NCBI RefSeq assembly: GCF_052119705.1
Contig: NZ_JBGQOP010000003.1
Coordinates: forward strand, 102,542-166,541
DNA length: 64,000 nt
Source of the DNA: Oceanimonas sp052119705
GTDB lineage: Bacteria > Pseudomonadota > Gammaproteobacteria > Enterobacterales > Aeromonadaceae
Direction of reading: 5' to 3'
Shown here piece by piece: positions 42,637 to 51,566 of the stretch. The notes below the pieces were generated by a model. That model did no database searches. It saw nothing but the letters and a program-made list of their open reading frames with translations, and was not told where the DNA came from. Position numbers and translations under genes: made by a program. Each line of letters starts with the position of its first letter. Within the stretch, counting starts at the first letter, position 1.

Positions 42637-43383
42637 ATGTGGAAATGGTTACATCCTTACGCTAAATCCGAGCATGCTTATCGTATCGCCGGTTTATGGC
42701 TACCTTGGTTTGCCGCGCTCAGTGTGGTGACATTTGCCGCAGGTCTTGTCTGGGGGCTAGCTTATGCGCCGGCGGATTATCAGCAAGGCGATGCCTTTCG
42801 CATTATCTACATTCACGTGCCGGCGGCTATTTTGTCCATGGGCGCTTATTCGTCCATGGCCATAGCGGCCTTTATTGGCTTGGTGTGGCAGATAAAAACC
42901 TCAGACATGGCGGTAGCCGCCATCGCACCCGTGGGCGCGGTATTTACTGCCATTGCGCTATTTACCGGTGCCGCTTGGGGTAAACCCATGTGGGGCGCTT
43001 GGTGGGTATGGGATGCGCGCCTGACCTCAGAGCTGATTTTGTTGTTCTTATATTTGGGCGTAATTGCGCTCTATAACGCTATTTCCGACAAGGTATTGGC
43101 GGGGCGCGCGGCGGGCATTTTGGCACTGGTGGGCGTGATCAATTTACCCATCATTCACTACTCGGTAGAATGGTGGAACACCCTGCACCAAGGGGCCAGC
43201 ATCACTAAGTTTGACCGGCCTTCGATTTCCAATGACATGTTGTGGCCGTTATTGCTGATGATAGTGGCTTTTAGTGCTTTCTTAGGTGCTGTGACCTTGA
43301 TGCGCCTGCGCAATGAATTGCTCCGTCGTGAGTCGCACCGCCCTTGGGTGTTGGCATTGGTGGAGAAAGAACATGAAATTTGA
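42637..43383 (+). CDS. ccmC: Heme lyase/handling protein CcmC
   Basis: A 248-residue, six-helix protein that loads heme onto CcmE. The tryptophan-rich motif WGKPMWGAWWVWDARLTSE is intact, with flanking His in IIYIHVPAA and the later IHYSVEWWNTLHQ. The ATG at 42637 (MWKWLHPYAKS) is chosen to match the usual N-terminus; a GTG at 42628 is nearer the AAAGGG site. It overlaps ccmD by 11 bases. Confidence 0.94.
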   Translation: MWKWLHPYAKSEHAYRIAGLWLPWFAALSVVTFAAGLVWGLAYAPADYQQGDAFRIIYIHVPAAILSMGAYSSMAIAAFIGLVWQIKTSDMAVAAIAPVGAVFTAIALFTGAAWGKPMWGAWWVWDARLTSELILLFLYLGVIALYNAISDKVLAGRAAGILALVGVINLPIIHYSVEWWNTLHQGASITKFDRPSISNDMLWPLLLMIVAFSAFLGAVTLMRLRNELLRRESHRPWVLALVEKEHEI

Positions 43384-43579
43384 TTCTTGGTCGGCATTTT
43401 GGGCCATGGGCGGTTACGGCTTTTATGTCTGGCTGTCGTTTGGTTTCACCTTGGCCATATTGCTCGCAATTGTATGGTCAACCTTGGCAACGAAAAAAAG
43501 CCTGCTGCGTGGCGTTAAGCAAAAGCAGCAACGGGCAGAACGTCGTAAGGCCGCTCAGAAGTTGGAGAATACGTTATGA
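43373..43579 (+). CDS. ccmD: Heme exporter small protein CcmD
   Basis: A 68-residue protein with one membrane helix (~15-38; YGFYVWLSFGFTLAILLAIVW contains the conserved Tyr/Trp) and a basic C-terminal tail. It stabilises CcmE in the CcmABCD complex. It overlaps ccmC (11 bases) and ccmE (4 bases). Confidence 0.92.
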   Translation: MKFDSWSAFWAMGGYGFYVWLSFGFTLAILLAIVWSTLATKKSLLRGVKQKQQRAERRKAAQKLENTL

Positions 43580-44070
43580 ATCCTAGACGTAAGAAACGCA
43601 TGGCTCTGCTGGTATCAGTGGTGTTGGGCTTATCGCTGATGACGGGGTTGGTTCTGTATGGCCTACAGCAAAATATCGACTTGTTTTATACCCCGACTGA
43701 GTTGGTGCAAGGCAAAGGCGACACCAAAATTAAACCCGAAGTGGGCCAGAGGCTGCGCATTGGCGGCATGGTGGTGCCGGGCTCGGTGAGCCGTGACCAA
43801 GAAAGTTTAAAAGTCAGCTTTGATTTGGTGGACGGGGGCGGTGAAGAAATCACCGTGGTGTTTGATGGCATCTTGCCGGACTTATTCCGCGAAGGGCAGG
43901 GCATAGTGGCCCAAGGGCATTTAGCGGATGCACGCACCATTACCGCCTTTGAAGTGTTGGCCAAACACGATGAAGAATACATGCCACCGGAAGTTGCCGA
44001 GGCGATGAAGGGCATTGAGCATGTGAAACCCGAATATTCCCAAGAGCAGCTCAAAGGAAGTAAGTCATGA
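43576..44070 (+). CDS. ccmE: Heme chaperone CcmE
   Basis: A 164-residue periplasmic, membrane-anchored heme chaperone. The membrane segment is at ~9-30. The heme-binding motif is intact: His131 covalent ligand and Tyr135 in AKHDEEYMPPEV. An OB-fold domain lies between. The start overlaps the ccmD stop. Confidence 0.96.
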   Translation: MNPRRKKRMALLVSVVLGLSLMTGLVLYGLQQNIDLFYTPTELVQGKGDTKIKPEVGQRLRIGGMVVPGSVSRDQESLKVSFDLVDGGGEEITVVFDGILPDLFREGQGIVAQGHLADARTITAFEVLAKHDEEYMPPEVAEAMKGIEHVKPEYSQEQLKGSKS

Positions 44071-46070
44071 ATTTGACGTTAGGTATTATTCCCGAATTGG
44101 GTCAATTTAGCCTGATTTTGGCGTTGGCCGCGAGCTTGATCTTAAGTATTTATCCCTTGATTGGCGCGTCTCGCGGTAACGTTAGCATGATGTTGCTGGC
44201 GCGCCCCTTGGCTTATGCCATGTTCGGCTTTTTGTTGTTTTCTTTTGGCTGCTTAACCTGGGCCTTTATCGAGCACGATTTTAGCGTCGTGTATGCGGCT
44301 TCTAACTCCAACAGTTTGCTACCGCTGGAATATCGTATTTCTGCGGTATGGGGCGCCCACGAAGGCTCCTTATTGCTGTGGGTGCTGATCTTAGCGGGTT
44401 GGGCCGCTGCGGTGGCGCGCTTTAGTCGCTCACTGCCATTAGATGCGGTGGCGCGGGTATTAAGCGTGATGGGCATGATAGGCGTGGGCTTTTTGCTGTT
44501 CGTGATCGTGACCTCCAACCCATTCTTGCGCACCTTGCCGTTTTTCCCAGTCGATGGTCGTGACTTAAACCCCATGCTGCAAGACCCGGGTCTTATCTTC
44601 CATCCGCCTATGTTGTACATGGGTTATGTGGGCTTGTCGGTGGCTTTTGCTTTTGCCATCGCCTCCTTGATGACAGGTAAGCTGGACGCTGCTTGGGCTC
44701 GCTGGTCGCGCCCGTGGACCATGGCCGCCTGGATATTTTTGACGATAGGTATTGCGCTGGGCTCTTGGTGGGCTTATTACGAATTGGGTTGGGGCGGCTG
44801 GTGGTTCTGGGATCCGGTAGAAAACGCTTCCTTTATGCCTTGGCTAGCAGCGACCGCCTTGATCCACTCGTTGGTGGTCACCGAAAAGCGCGCCACCTTT
44901 AAAGCGTGGACCGTATTGCTGGCCATTATGGCCTTTTCACTGAGCCTGCTCGGCACCTTCTTGGTGCGCTCCGGCGTCTTGGTGTCGGTGCACGCCTTTG
45001 CCTCGGATCCGACTCGTGGCTTGTTTATCTTGATCTTCTTTATGTTGGTGGTGGGCAGCTCCTTATTGTTGTACGCCATTAAAGGTGCCGAGGTGAAAAG
45101 CCACGGCAAGCATGAGCTGGCCAGTCGCGAAAGTATGCTGCTCGGCAATAACATCATGCTGATGGCCGGCCTGTTTGTGGTGCTGGTGGGCACTATCTTA
45201 CCGCTGATCCACAAAGAAATAGGGTTGGGCAGTATCTCCATAGGCGCGCCTTTCTTTAATGGTATTTTTGCCTGGTTGATTATTCCTTTTGCGCTGCTAA
45301 TGGGTGCCGCACCCTTGTTTCGCTGGCGCCGTCAGAGCATGAAAGAAGTGAACGTCAAGTTGTTGTCGGCCTTAGTTTTATCGGCGGCCATCGGCTTTGC
45401 GTTGCCTTATCTGTTTGCTGATCACTTTGAAGTGTGGGCGGCCATTGGCCTGAGTTTAGGCGCCTTTATTATCATCACCAGTGTGCAAGAAACTTGGGTG
45501 CGTGCCACCCATAGACACAGTTTTGGTCGCGGCATCACCAAACTTGGCAACAGCCACTGGGCTATGTTCTTAGGCCACTTAGGCATGGCGGTCACCATAA
45601 TAGGTATCAGCTGTACCCAGTTGTATAGCATCGAAAAAGACGTGCGCATGAATACTGGCGATAGCGTCACTTTTTCCGGCTATACCTTCACCTTTGAGGG
45701 CACTAAGCGTGCCGACGGTCCTAACTATGAAGGCTTCAAAGGGGTGATAGCTGTTAGCAAAGATGGCAAGGCCTTACCTAAGCTGAAAGCCGAAAAACGT
45801 CTGTACGTAGTACAGCGCATGCCGATGACGGAAGCGGCGATCAGCGCCGGCATTACCCGCGACTTGTATGCAGCCCTTGGTGAGCAGCTGGACGACGGCG
45901 CTTGGGCCATTCGCTTATACTACAAACCTTTTATTCGTTGGATTTGGTTTGGAGCCCTGTTTATGGCTTTGGGTGGCGTGATTGCTATGGTCGATAAACG
46001 CTATCGCTTTGCTGGTAAAGCGGTTACCGATAAAGCTGTTGCCAATAAAGAAGAACAGGAGCTTGCATGA
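44067..46070 (+). CDS. ccmF: Cytochrome c heme lyase subunit CcmF
   Basis: A 667-residue, multi-pass membrane protein that transfers heme from CcmE to apocytochrome c. The WWD domain GWGGWWFWDPVENASFMPWL is present, as are conserved periplasmic His (e.g. WGAHEGSLLLWV, FHPPMLYMGYVG). It overlaps ccmE and ccmG by 4 bases. Confidence 0.96.
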   Translation: MNLTLGIIPELGQFSLILALAASLILSIYPLIGASRGNVSMMLLARPLAYAMFGFLLFSFGCLTWAFIEHDFSVVYAASNSNSLLPLEYRISAVWGAHEGSLLLWVLILAGWAAAVARFSRSLPLDAVARVLSVMGMIGVGFLLFVIVTSNPFLRTLPFFPVDGRDLNPMLQDPGLIFHPPMLYMGYVGLSVAFAFAIASLMTGKLDAAWARWSRPWTMAAWIFLTIGIALGSWWAYYELGWGGWWFWDPVENASFMPWLAATALIHSLVVTEKRATFKAWTVLLAIMAFSLSLLGTFLVRSGVLVSVHAFASDPTRGLFILIFFMLVVGSSLLLYAIKGAEVKSHGKHELASRESMLLGNNIMLMAGLFVVLVGTILPLIHKEIGLGSISIGAPFFNGIFAWLIIPFALLMGAAPLFRWRRQSMKEVNVKLLSALVLSAAIGFALPYLFADHFEVWAAIGLSLGAFIIITSVQETWVRATHRHSFGRGITKLGNSHWAMFLGHLGMAVTIIGISCTQLYSIEKDVRMNTGDSVTFSGYTFTFEGTKRADGPNYEGFKGVIAVSKDGKALPKLKAEKRLYVVQRMPMTEAAISAGITRDLYAALGEQLDDGAWAIRLYYKPFIRWIWFGALFMALGGVIAMVDKRYRFAGKAVTDKAVANKEEQELA

Positions 46071-46600
46071 AACGTCGTGGCTTAGTTTTATTTGTACCGC
46101 TGGCCTTATTTTTAATGGCCTGTGTGTTCTTATTTAAGGGCTTGTTCTCGGATCCGACAAAATTAGAGTCGGTATTATTAGACAAGCCGGTGCCGGAATT
46201 TGCGCTGACCTCTTTGCATAATCCGGCACAAGAATACAGCCGCACTATTTTCACCGGCAAGCCGATGTTACTTAACGTGTGGGCCACTTGGTGCCCGACT
46301 TGTCGGGCCGAGCATGAGTTTTTAAACGAGCTAAAGGCGCGTGAAGACATTTATATCGTTGGCATGAACTACAAGGATGATCGCGCTAAGGCGTTGCAGT
46401 GGTTAAGCAACCTCGGTAATCCTTATGCCATCGACTTATATGATCCCGATGGCATGTTAGGGCTGGACTTGGGCGTGTACGGTGCGCCAGAAACCTATTT
46501 GATAGACAGCCAAGGCATTATTCGTTATCGCCACGTGGGTGATTTAAACGAGGCAGTCTGGACAAGTACCATCAAGCCTATTTTTGAGCAGCTGGAGTAA
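46067..46600 (+). CDS. ccmG: Thiol:disulfide oxidoreductase CcmG (DsbE)
   Basis: A 177-residue membrane-anchored thioredoxin that keeps apocytochrome haem-binding cysteines reduced. The N-terminal anchor is ~6-25 and the active site WATWCPTCRAEH. GAPETYLID is the typical cis-Pro region. It overlaps ccmF by 4 bases. Confidence 0.95.
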   Translation: MKRRGLVLFVPLALFLMACVFLFKGLFSDPTKLESVLLDKPVPEFALTSLHNPAQEYSRTIFTGKPMLLNVWATWCPTCRAEHEFLNELKAREDIYIVGMNYKDDRAKALQWLSNLGNPYAIDLYDPDGMLGLDLGVYGAPETYLIDSQGIIRYRHVGDLNEAVWTSTIKPIFEQLE

Positions 46601-46603
46601 GGC

Positions 46604-47116
46604 ATGCGTTTATCCTCTGTTTTAGTGCTGTTATCCAGCCTGTGCTTGCCTCTGTTAGTGACGGCTCCGGTATTGGCCGCCACCAGCGTCTATGACTTTA
46701 GCTCGCCTGAGCAAGAGCAGACTTTTCGTGAGCTAACCAAAGAGCTGCGCTGCCCTAAGTGTCAGAATCAAGACATAGGCGACTCAGATGCTGAGCTTGC
46801 CAAAGACCTGCGTGACAAGTCTTATGAATTGCTGCAAGCGGGCAAGAGCAAGCAAGAAGTCATCGATTACATGGCGGCCCGCTATGGTAATTTCATTCTC
46901 TATAAGCCGCCTTTTATGGCGTCGACCATGATCCTGTGGTTTGGTCCTGTCATCGTTATGCTGATTGGCCTTTTTATCGTGGTGGTGCGCACCCGTAAGC
47001 AGTCGCGTAATAAGGCTGAAGATGCCTTGAGCACGGACCAAGAAGCGCGCCTAAACGCACTGCTGAATGCTGATCAGCCTAAGACTGACCTGCTGAAAAA
47101 AGACAAAGAGAATTAA
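46604..47116 (+). CDS. ccmH: Cytochrome c maturation protein CcmH (CcmL-type)
   Basis: A 170-residue protein with a signal peptide (ending PVLAATS) and the LRCPKCQNQDI CxxC motif that reduces apocytochrome, then one membrane helix at ~107-127. The C-terminal TPR part of E. coli CcmH is encoded separately by the next gene. Confidence 0.95.
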   Translation: MRLSSVLVLLSSLCLPLLVTAPVLAATSVYDFSSPEQEQTFRELTKELRCPKCQNQDIGDSDAELAKDLRDKSYELLQAGKSKQEVIDYMAARYGNFILYKPPFMASTMILWFGPVIVMLIGLFIVVVRTRKQSRNKAEDALSTDQEARLNALLNADQPKTDLLKKDKEN

Positions 47117-47117
47117 T

Positions 47118-48329
47118 ATGATATTATTTTGGATTGGCAGCGGCGTGCTAACGCTGATATTAGCCTTGGTCATCATCTTGCCGCTCACGCGTGGCCGTGC
47201 AGAGTCGAGCCAGAGCCGTAATCAGCTCAATACCGAGCTGTATAAGCAGCGCTTAAAAGAGTTAGAAGAAGACAGCGCCCAAGGCTTGTTGGAAGAGGGT
47301 GAGTTAGCGACTCAAGAGCTGAAAAAAAGCCTGCTTGACGATGTAGTGGTCGAACAACCGCAACATTACAAGCGCGGCGTGCACTTGTGGTTACCGGCTG
47401 TGGTAATAGTGGTACTAGTGGCATATCTGGGTTATTTCCAGATGGGTGCTTATCAACAAGTAGCACAGTGGCAACATAACAGTAGCCGTTTGAGTGAGTT
47501 AACGCAGAAAGTGCTACTGGAACCCAATGGCGATGTGACAGAGCAAGACATGATGGATTTGATCCAGGCGCTGCGCACTAAGCTGTATCTTGATGGGGAT
47601 GACTTTCGGGGTTGGTTATTACTGGGGCGTTTGACGCTGGAAATGCGTGACGGTAATACGGCGCGTGAGGCCTTCGAAAAAGCCATGACCTTAACCGATG
47701 ATCCTGATTCTGTGATGGTGCCTTATGCCGAAGCTTTGGCCATCAGTGGCGAAGAGCTGCGCGGCGAAAGCATCATCAAGCAAGTTTTGGCTAAAGATCC
47801 GGACGATCTTGAAGCTTGGTCTGTGTTTGCCTTTATGGCAATACAGCAGAATAACTTCACTGCCGCCATTGCGCGCTGGCAACAAATATTACAGCGTATG
47901 ACACCTGATAACCCGCGTTATGCCATGATAGAGCGCTCGGTTAACTTTGCTAAAGAGCGCTTAGCTGAGCAAGATGAGGCAACCGTGGCAGGCCCGCGCT
48001 TCCAAGTGGAAGTGAATACCAGCGCCAATACGCCTTATCATCCCGGTGCCGTGCTATTTGTGTACGCCATGGATGCGGCGGGTGCAGATGTGCCCTTAGT
48101 GGCGCAACGCATCGAGAATCCGTCATTCCCTCTGACGCTGACCTTGTCAAACAAGGATGCAATGCGCCCCAATGTGAACCTTAACGGTCATGACAAGGTG
48201 ATCATTAAGGCACGCCTGGCGCCGAGCGGTAATGTCACCGATAAAACCGGCGCTTGGGAAGGCCGCAGTGCGGTACTGAGTACCGATGCAGACCGTCAGT
48301 TATCGGTAGTGATAGATACTGAACTCTAA
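47118..48329 (+). CDS. ccmI: Cytochrome c maturation protein CcmI (TPR)
   Basis: A 403-residue apocytochrome chaperone. There are two N-terminal membrane helices (~3-22 and ~93-112), a basic/acidic cytoplasmic loop between, TPR-type repeats at ~130-285 (EAFEKAMTLTDDP, AWSVFAFMAIQQNNFTAAIARWQ), and a C-terminal beta-rich domain. It ends the operon; a terminator follows at 48359. Confidence 0.93.
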   Translation: MILFWIGSGVLTLILALVIILPLTRGRAESSQSRNQLNTELYKQRLKELEEDSAQGLLEEGELATQELKKSLLDDVVVEQPQHYKRGVHLWLPAVVIVVLVAYLGYFQMGAYQQVAQWQHNSSRLSELTQKVLLEPNGDVTEQDMMDLIQALRTKLYLDGDDFRGWLLLGRLTLEMRDGNTAREAFEKAMTLTDDPDSVMVPYAEALAISGEELRGESIIKQVLAKDPDDLEAWSVFAFMAIQQNNFTAAIARWQQILQRMTPDNPRYAMIERSVNFAKERLAEQDEATVAGPRFQVEVNTSANTPYHPGAVLFVYAMDAAGADVPLVAQRIENPSFPLTLTLSNKDAMRPNVNLNGHDKVIIKARLAPSGNVTDKTGAWEGRSAVLSTDADRQLSVVIDTEL

Positions 48330-48358
48330 TCCCTAACTTTTGAGGCAAGCCTCTTATT

Positions 48359-48382
48359 AAACCGGCCCTGGTGGCCGGTTTT
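48359..48382 (+). terminator. Rho-independent terminator of the ccm operon
   Basis: AAACCGGCC pairs perfectly with GGCCGGTTT around a 5-base loop and is followed by TTGC. It lies 30 bases after the ccmI stop. Confidence 0.85.
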
Positions 48383-48423
48383 GCACGATAATAAGATAAC
48401 CACACTGCGATAAGGCAACTAGT

Positions 48424-49284
48424 ATGTGGCAAAAAACACTCGTTATTACCAGCCTGCTGCTAGCAGGTTGCGCGGCTCAACCCCAAGACCAAGTAGCTGC
48501 TCAAGAGTCAATCAGTGCTCAGGATCACCAACAAACCAGCACCAAGGCCCAAGAGCCTGCAAAACCCGTGGCCAAAGGTGACGCTTTTAACGACTATAAG
48601 CCGCAAGACGGCGCTCGTTCGACGGCCAATGACGCTCGCGATCCGTTCGAGCCAGTTAACCGTGCCGCTTGGTTTATCAACTATGATGTGCTGGATCCTT
48701 ATGCGGTGCGCCCGGTCGCCCATGCTTATGCAGATTATGTGGCCGTGCCGATACGCGAAGGCGTGCAAAATGTCGTGCTCAATCTGGAAGAGCCAGCCAG
48801 TTTCGTTAACCACGTGATCACAGGTGATGCAGTCGGCGCCGGCACTAACTTAGTGCGCTTTGGCGTGAACAGCACCCTAGGTCTGTTGGGCTTTTTTGAT
48901 GTAGCAGAAAAAATGACCTTAGCGTCTAAGCCTAAAGATTTCAGTCAGGTATTGGGGCAAATGGGGGTGGGTAACGGGCCGTTTTTAATGGTGCCGCTAT
49001 ACGGGCCAACTACGTTACGCCAACTATCTGGTGATGTGGTAGACGGCTTGTACTTCCCCTACGATGCTATGACCGTCGCCATGCGCGCCGGCAAGTGGGC
49101 GCTTAATGGTTTGTATGAGCGCAGCGAGCTGATTGACCGTGAGCCGATTATCGATAACGCCCTCGACCCTTACGGCTTAACCAAAGATTTTTATCTGCAG
49201 TATCAAGATGCCAAAATTGGCAAAGAAGCCGCAGCCGACGCTGATGACGATCTGTCAGAGTTTATGGATGAGATTGACGAGTAA
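48424..49284 (+). CDS. mlaA: Outer-membrane lipid asymmetry lipoprotein MlaA (VacJ)
   Basis: A 286-residue lipoprotein with signal peptide and lipobox LLLAGC. The VacJ domain has RDPFEPVNRAAWFINYDVLD, ASFVNHVITGD and GNGPFLMVPLYGPTTLRQLSGDVVD. It removes mislocalised phospholipids from the outer leaflet with the Mla system. The C-terminus is acidic (DADDDLSEFMDEIDE). It is a single gene with its own upstream terminator from ccm. Confidence 0.95.
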   Translation: MWQKTLVITSLLLAGCAAQPQDQVAAQESISAQDHQQTSTKAQEPAKPVAKGDAFNDYKPQDGARSTANDARDPFEPVNRAAWFINYDVLDPYAVRPVAHAYADYVAVPIREGVQNVVLNLEEPASFVNHVITGDAVGAGTNLVRFGVNSTLGLLGFFDVAEKMTLASKPKDFSQVLGQMGVGNGPFLMVPLYGPTTLRQLSGDVVDGLYFPYDAMTVAMRAGKWALNGLYERSELIDREPIIDNALDPYGLTKDFYLQYQDAKIGKEAAADADDDLSEFMDEIDE

Positions 49285-49290
49285 TTGTTG

Positions 49291-49371
49291 GTGAGGCGTA
49301 AATAGTGAGGGGTGAGGAGAGGGCTATTTGCTAGGTTTTGCTCCTCACGCCTTTCACCTCACCCCTTACGG
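49291..49371. repeat. Heptamer-armed hairpin between mlaA and the DUF502 gene
   Basis: The left arm has four units (GTGAGGC, GTAAATA, GTGAGGG, GTGAGGA, 49291-49318). The right arm at 49342-49371 (CTCCTCACGCC, CCTCACCCCTTAC) is complementary. It could act as a bidirectional terminator for the two convergent genes. Confidence 0.65.
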
Positions 49372-49372
49372 A

Positions 49373-49966
49373 TCAATTTTTCCCCGTGATCCCGCCGCTA
49401 ACGATAAAGGTCGTTACCTTGCCGGCGGGCACATCCAGCAGTTGTATCTTGTCTTTATCAACCAATAACAGGTTACCAGCAAAGTTATAAGACTGAGGCA
49501 AATACACGGCCACCTTATCGGGCAGGCCAAATTCGCTCATGTCGTCGCGGGTAATAAAACCCAATAACTGCACATCGCCATTCATCAAGCTCACCGCTAC
49601 CGGTTGATTAAAGCGTTTGTTATCGCCAATTAGTGCGTTAAATAAATCACTTAACGCGTTATACAACATCTTCACGAGTGGAATGCGGTTAAGTAATCGG
49701 TCAAATAAAGATAAAAAGAACTGGCCAAAGTAAAACGAGGCAAACATGCCGGTGACAATGATCACGCTTAAGGTCAGTAAACCGCCAGCCAAGTCAGCAA
49801 TCCAACCGGCCGCTAAGGCGGGCACGGCGATGCGCAACAAAGATCCGATGGCGGAAAAAAGGGTCTCGTTGAGTACGGTAAAAATTAAATACACCAGATA
49901 CACTGTCAACACAAACGGCAGTAAAATCAGTAAACCTTGAAAGAAGTAACGCACCAGTCGTTGCAT
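49373..49966 (-). CDS. DUF502 family membrane protein
   Basis: A 197-residue protein with two N-terminal membrane segments (~9-30 and ~48-78: GLLILLPFVLTVYLVYLIF; LLTLSVIIVTGMFASFYFG) and the family's IPLVKMLYNALSDLFNAL and PQSYNFAGNLLLVDKDKI motifs. The start at 49966 (MQRLVRYFFQG) has GGGAG upstream; an in-frame ATG at 50023 lacks one. The function of DUF502 in bacteria is unknown to me. Transcribed away from aroF. Confidence 0.88.
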   Translation of the reverse strand: MQRLVRYFFQGLLILLPFVLTVYLVYLIFTVLNETLFSAIGSLLRIAVPALAAGWIADLAGGLLTLSVIIVTGMFASFYFGQFFLSLFDRLLNRIPLVKMLYNALSDLFNALIGDNKRFNQPVAVSLMNGDVQLLGFITRDDMSEFGLPDKVAVYLPQSYNFAGNLLLVDKDKIQLLDVPAGKVTTFIVSGGITGKN

Positions 49967-50354
49967 TGATAAGCTCCCGCGAATAAGAGGCGCATGATGG
50001 CAGATCCGGCGAGTCGTCGCCATGACAAAGCAGCATCATCAGTCGTTATCTGTCGGCTCAGCTTGCCGCTCCCCCTTATGGGCTAAACTGCGGCCAGTGC
50101 GCTGTTTTAGTAGGCAGTTCGGTAAGGCTTACCAAAATAACCCTCAATTAGCGCTATTCATGCTTTGCAAGCTGGGCTTGCCTTGTTATGGTGAAAAGCT
50201 GAGGTGAAAAACCAAGGTGAAGAGCTGAGGTAAATCGTTAAGCTCATTACGAAAACCAGCTGCTTGCATAGAAAATGAATCACTCGATGTCAAACAAGAC
50301 ACAGTATTTGTTTTTATAGGATGATAATGTTTTGTTTACAGAGAGGATGTCGTC
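49967..50354. other. Divergent gap between DUF502 gene and aroF
   Basis: No gene is seen. 50190-50230 holds an irregular repeat (GCTGAGGTGAA, AAGGTGAA, GCTGAGGTAAA) related to the heptamer arrays. A -10-like GATAAT is at 50323-50328 without a clear -35. GAGAGG at 50340 is the aroF ribosome site. Confidence 0.5.
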
Positions 50355-51425
50355 ATGCAGAAAGACACACTGAATAATATTAATATTCGCTCCGAGAAGA
50401 TAATGATCACTCCAGCTGAACTAAAGACTAAGTTGCCCGTGTCTGAACAAGCTCTAAGCTTCATTAGCGGTGCGCGACAGACTCTGTCTAATATTATCCA
50501 GCGTAAAGATCACCGTTTCTTAGTGGTGTGCGGCCCTTGCTCCATTCATGACATAGACGCCGCCAAAGAGTACGCCACTCGCCTTAAAAAACTGCATGAT
50601 GAATATAGTGACAGCCTTTATATAGTGATGCGGGTCTACTTTGAAAAGCCGCGTACCACAGTGGGTTGGAAAGGCTTTATCAACGATCCCCACCTAGATG
50701 GCAGCTTCGATATCGAACACGGCTTACATCAAGCCCGCGAGTTATTGTGCTGGTTGGCCGAGTTAGAGCTGCCCTTGGCCACCGAAGCGCTGGATCCCAT
50801 TAGCCCGCAATACTTGGCCGAATTGTTCTCTTGGTCTGCCATAGGTGCGCGCACCACAGAGTCGCAAACTCACCGCGAAATGGCGTCTGGTCTCTCCATG
50901 CCGGTCGGCTTTAAAAATGGCACAGACGGTAACTTGGGCACTGCTATTAATGCCTTAAAGGCGGCGGCAGAGTCTCATGCCTTTATGGGCATTAACCAGC
51001 AAGGCCAAGTGGCGCTGTTAGTGACTCAAGGTAACCCAGACGGCCACGTTATTTTGCGTGGCGGCAAGCAGCCTAACTACGACTCTGTGCACATTAACTT
51101 GGCAGAAAAAGCCATGACTGGCGCTGGGCTAGTGCCTAACTTAGTGGTGGATTGCAGCCACGGTAACTCTAATAAAGATTACAGTCTGCAGCCGTTAGTG
51201 ACTGAGAACGTGGTGCGTCAAATTCAAGAAGGCAATCAGTCGATTTTAGGCATAATGTTAGAGTCGCATTTGTTTGAAGGTAACCAGTCTAGCGAGCAGC
51301 CACGCGGCGACATGAAATACGGCGTATCCATTACCGATGCCTGTATCGATTGGGAGACCACAGCCGAGCTATTAGCGCGTTGCCACAGCCAACTGGCCGG
51401 CCCGTTAAAAGCGCGACTCGGCTAA
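50355..51425 (+). CDS. aroF: 3-deoxy-7-phosphoheptulonate synthase, AroF (Tyr-sensitive type)
   Basis: A 356-residue type I DAHP synthase, the first step of the shikimate pathway (phosphoenolpyruvate + erythrose 4-phosphate). Motifs: VVCGPCSIHD, KPRTTVGWKG, IGARTTESQ, GFKNGTDG, DCSHGNS. The N-terminus MQKDTLNNINI resembles E. coli AroF and the gene is followed by tyrA, both pointing to the tyrosine-regulated isozyme. A terminator lies between it and tyrA. Confidence 0.95.
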   Translation: MQKDTLNNINIRSEKIMITPAELKTKLPVSEQALSFISGARQTLSNIIQRKDHRFLVVCGPCSIHDIDAAKEYATRLKKLHDEYSDSLYIVMRVYFEKPRTTVGWKGFINDPHLDGSFDIEHGLHQARELLCWLAELELPLATEALDPISPQYLAELFSWSAIGARTTESQTHREMASGLSMPVGFKNGTDGNLGTAINALKAAAESHAFMGINQQGQVALLVTQGNPDGHVILRGGKQPNYDSVHINLAEKAMTGAGLVPNLVVDCSHGNSNKDYSLQPLVTENVVRQIQEGNQSILGIMLESHLFEGNQSSEQPRGDMKYGVSITDACIDWETTAELLARCHSQLAGPLKARLG

Positions 51426-51485
51426 TTTGCGTCCGTTTTCCTACATGGACTAATAGCATCAATAGCCGCCAAATCCAGACCATAT

Positions 51486-51515
51486 TTGTCTCAGTGTTGG
51501 GTTTGCAGGCATAAT
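51486..51515 (+). promoter_or_regulatory. Candidate internal promoter for tyrA
   Basis: TTGTCT (51486) and CATAAT (51510) are 18 bases apart. The predicted start (~51522) lies inside the left arm of the adjacent terminator, so transcripts from it could not form that hairpin. Confidence 0.35.
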
Positions 51516-51517
51516 AG

Positions 51518-51550
51518 AGCACCGCGTCCGGGAAGGGCCGGTGCTTTTAT
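51518..51550 (+). terminator. Terminator between aroF and tyrA
   Basis: AGCACCG pairs with CGGTGCT around a GC-rich 14-base loop and is followed by TTTATATTT. It probably reduces read-through from aroF into tyrA. Confidence 0.65.
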
Positions 51551-51566
51551 ATTTGGGATAAATCCA

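Noticed and set aside
50281..50340. TyrR box upstream of aroF
   Set aside because: TGTAAA appears only as a half site (inverted, TTTACA at 50335); no second half at the required spacing.
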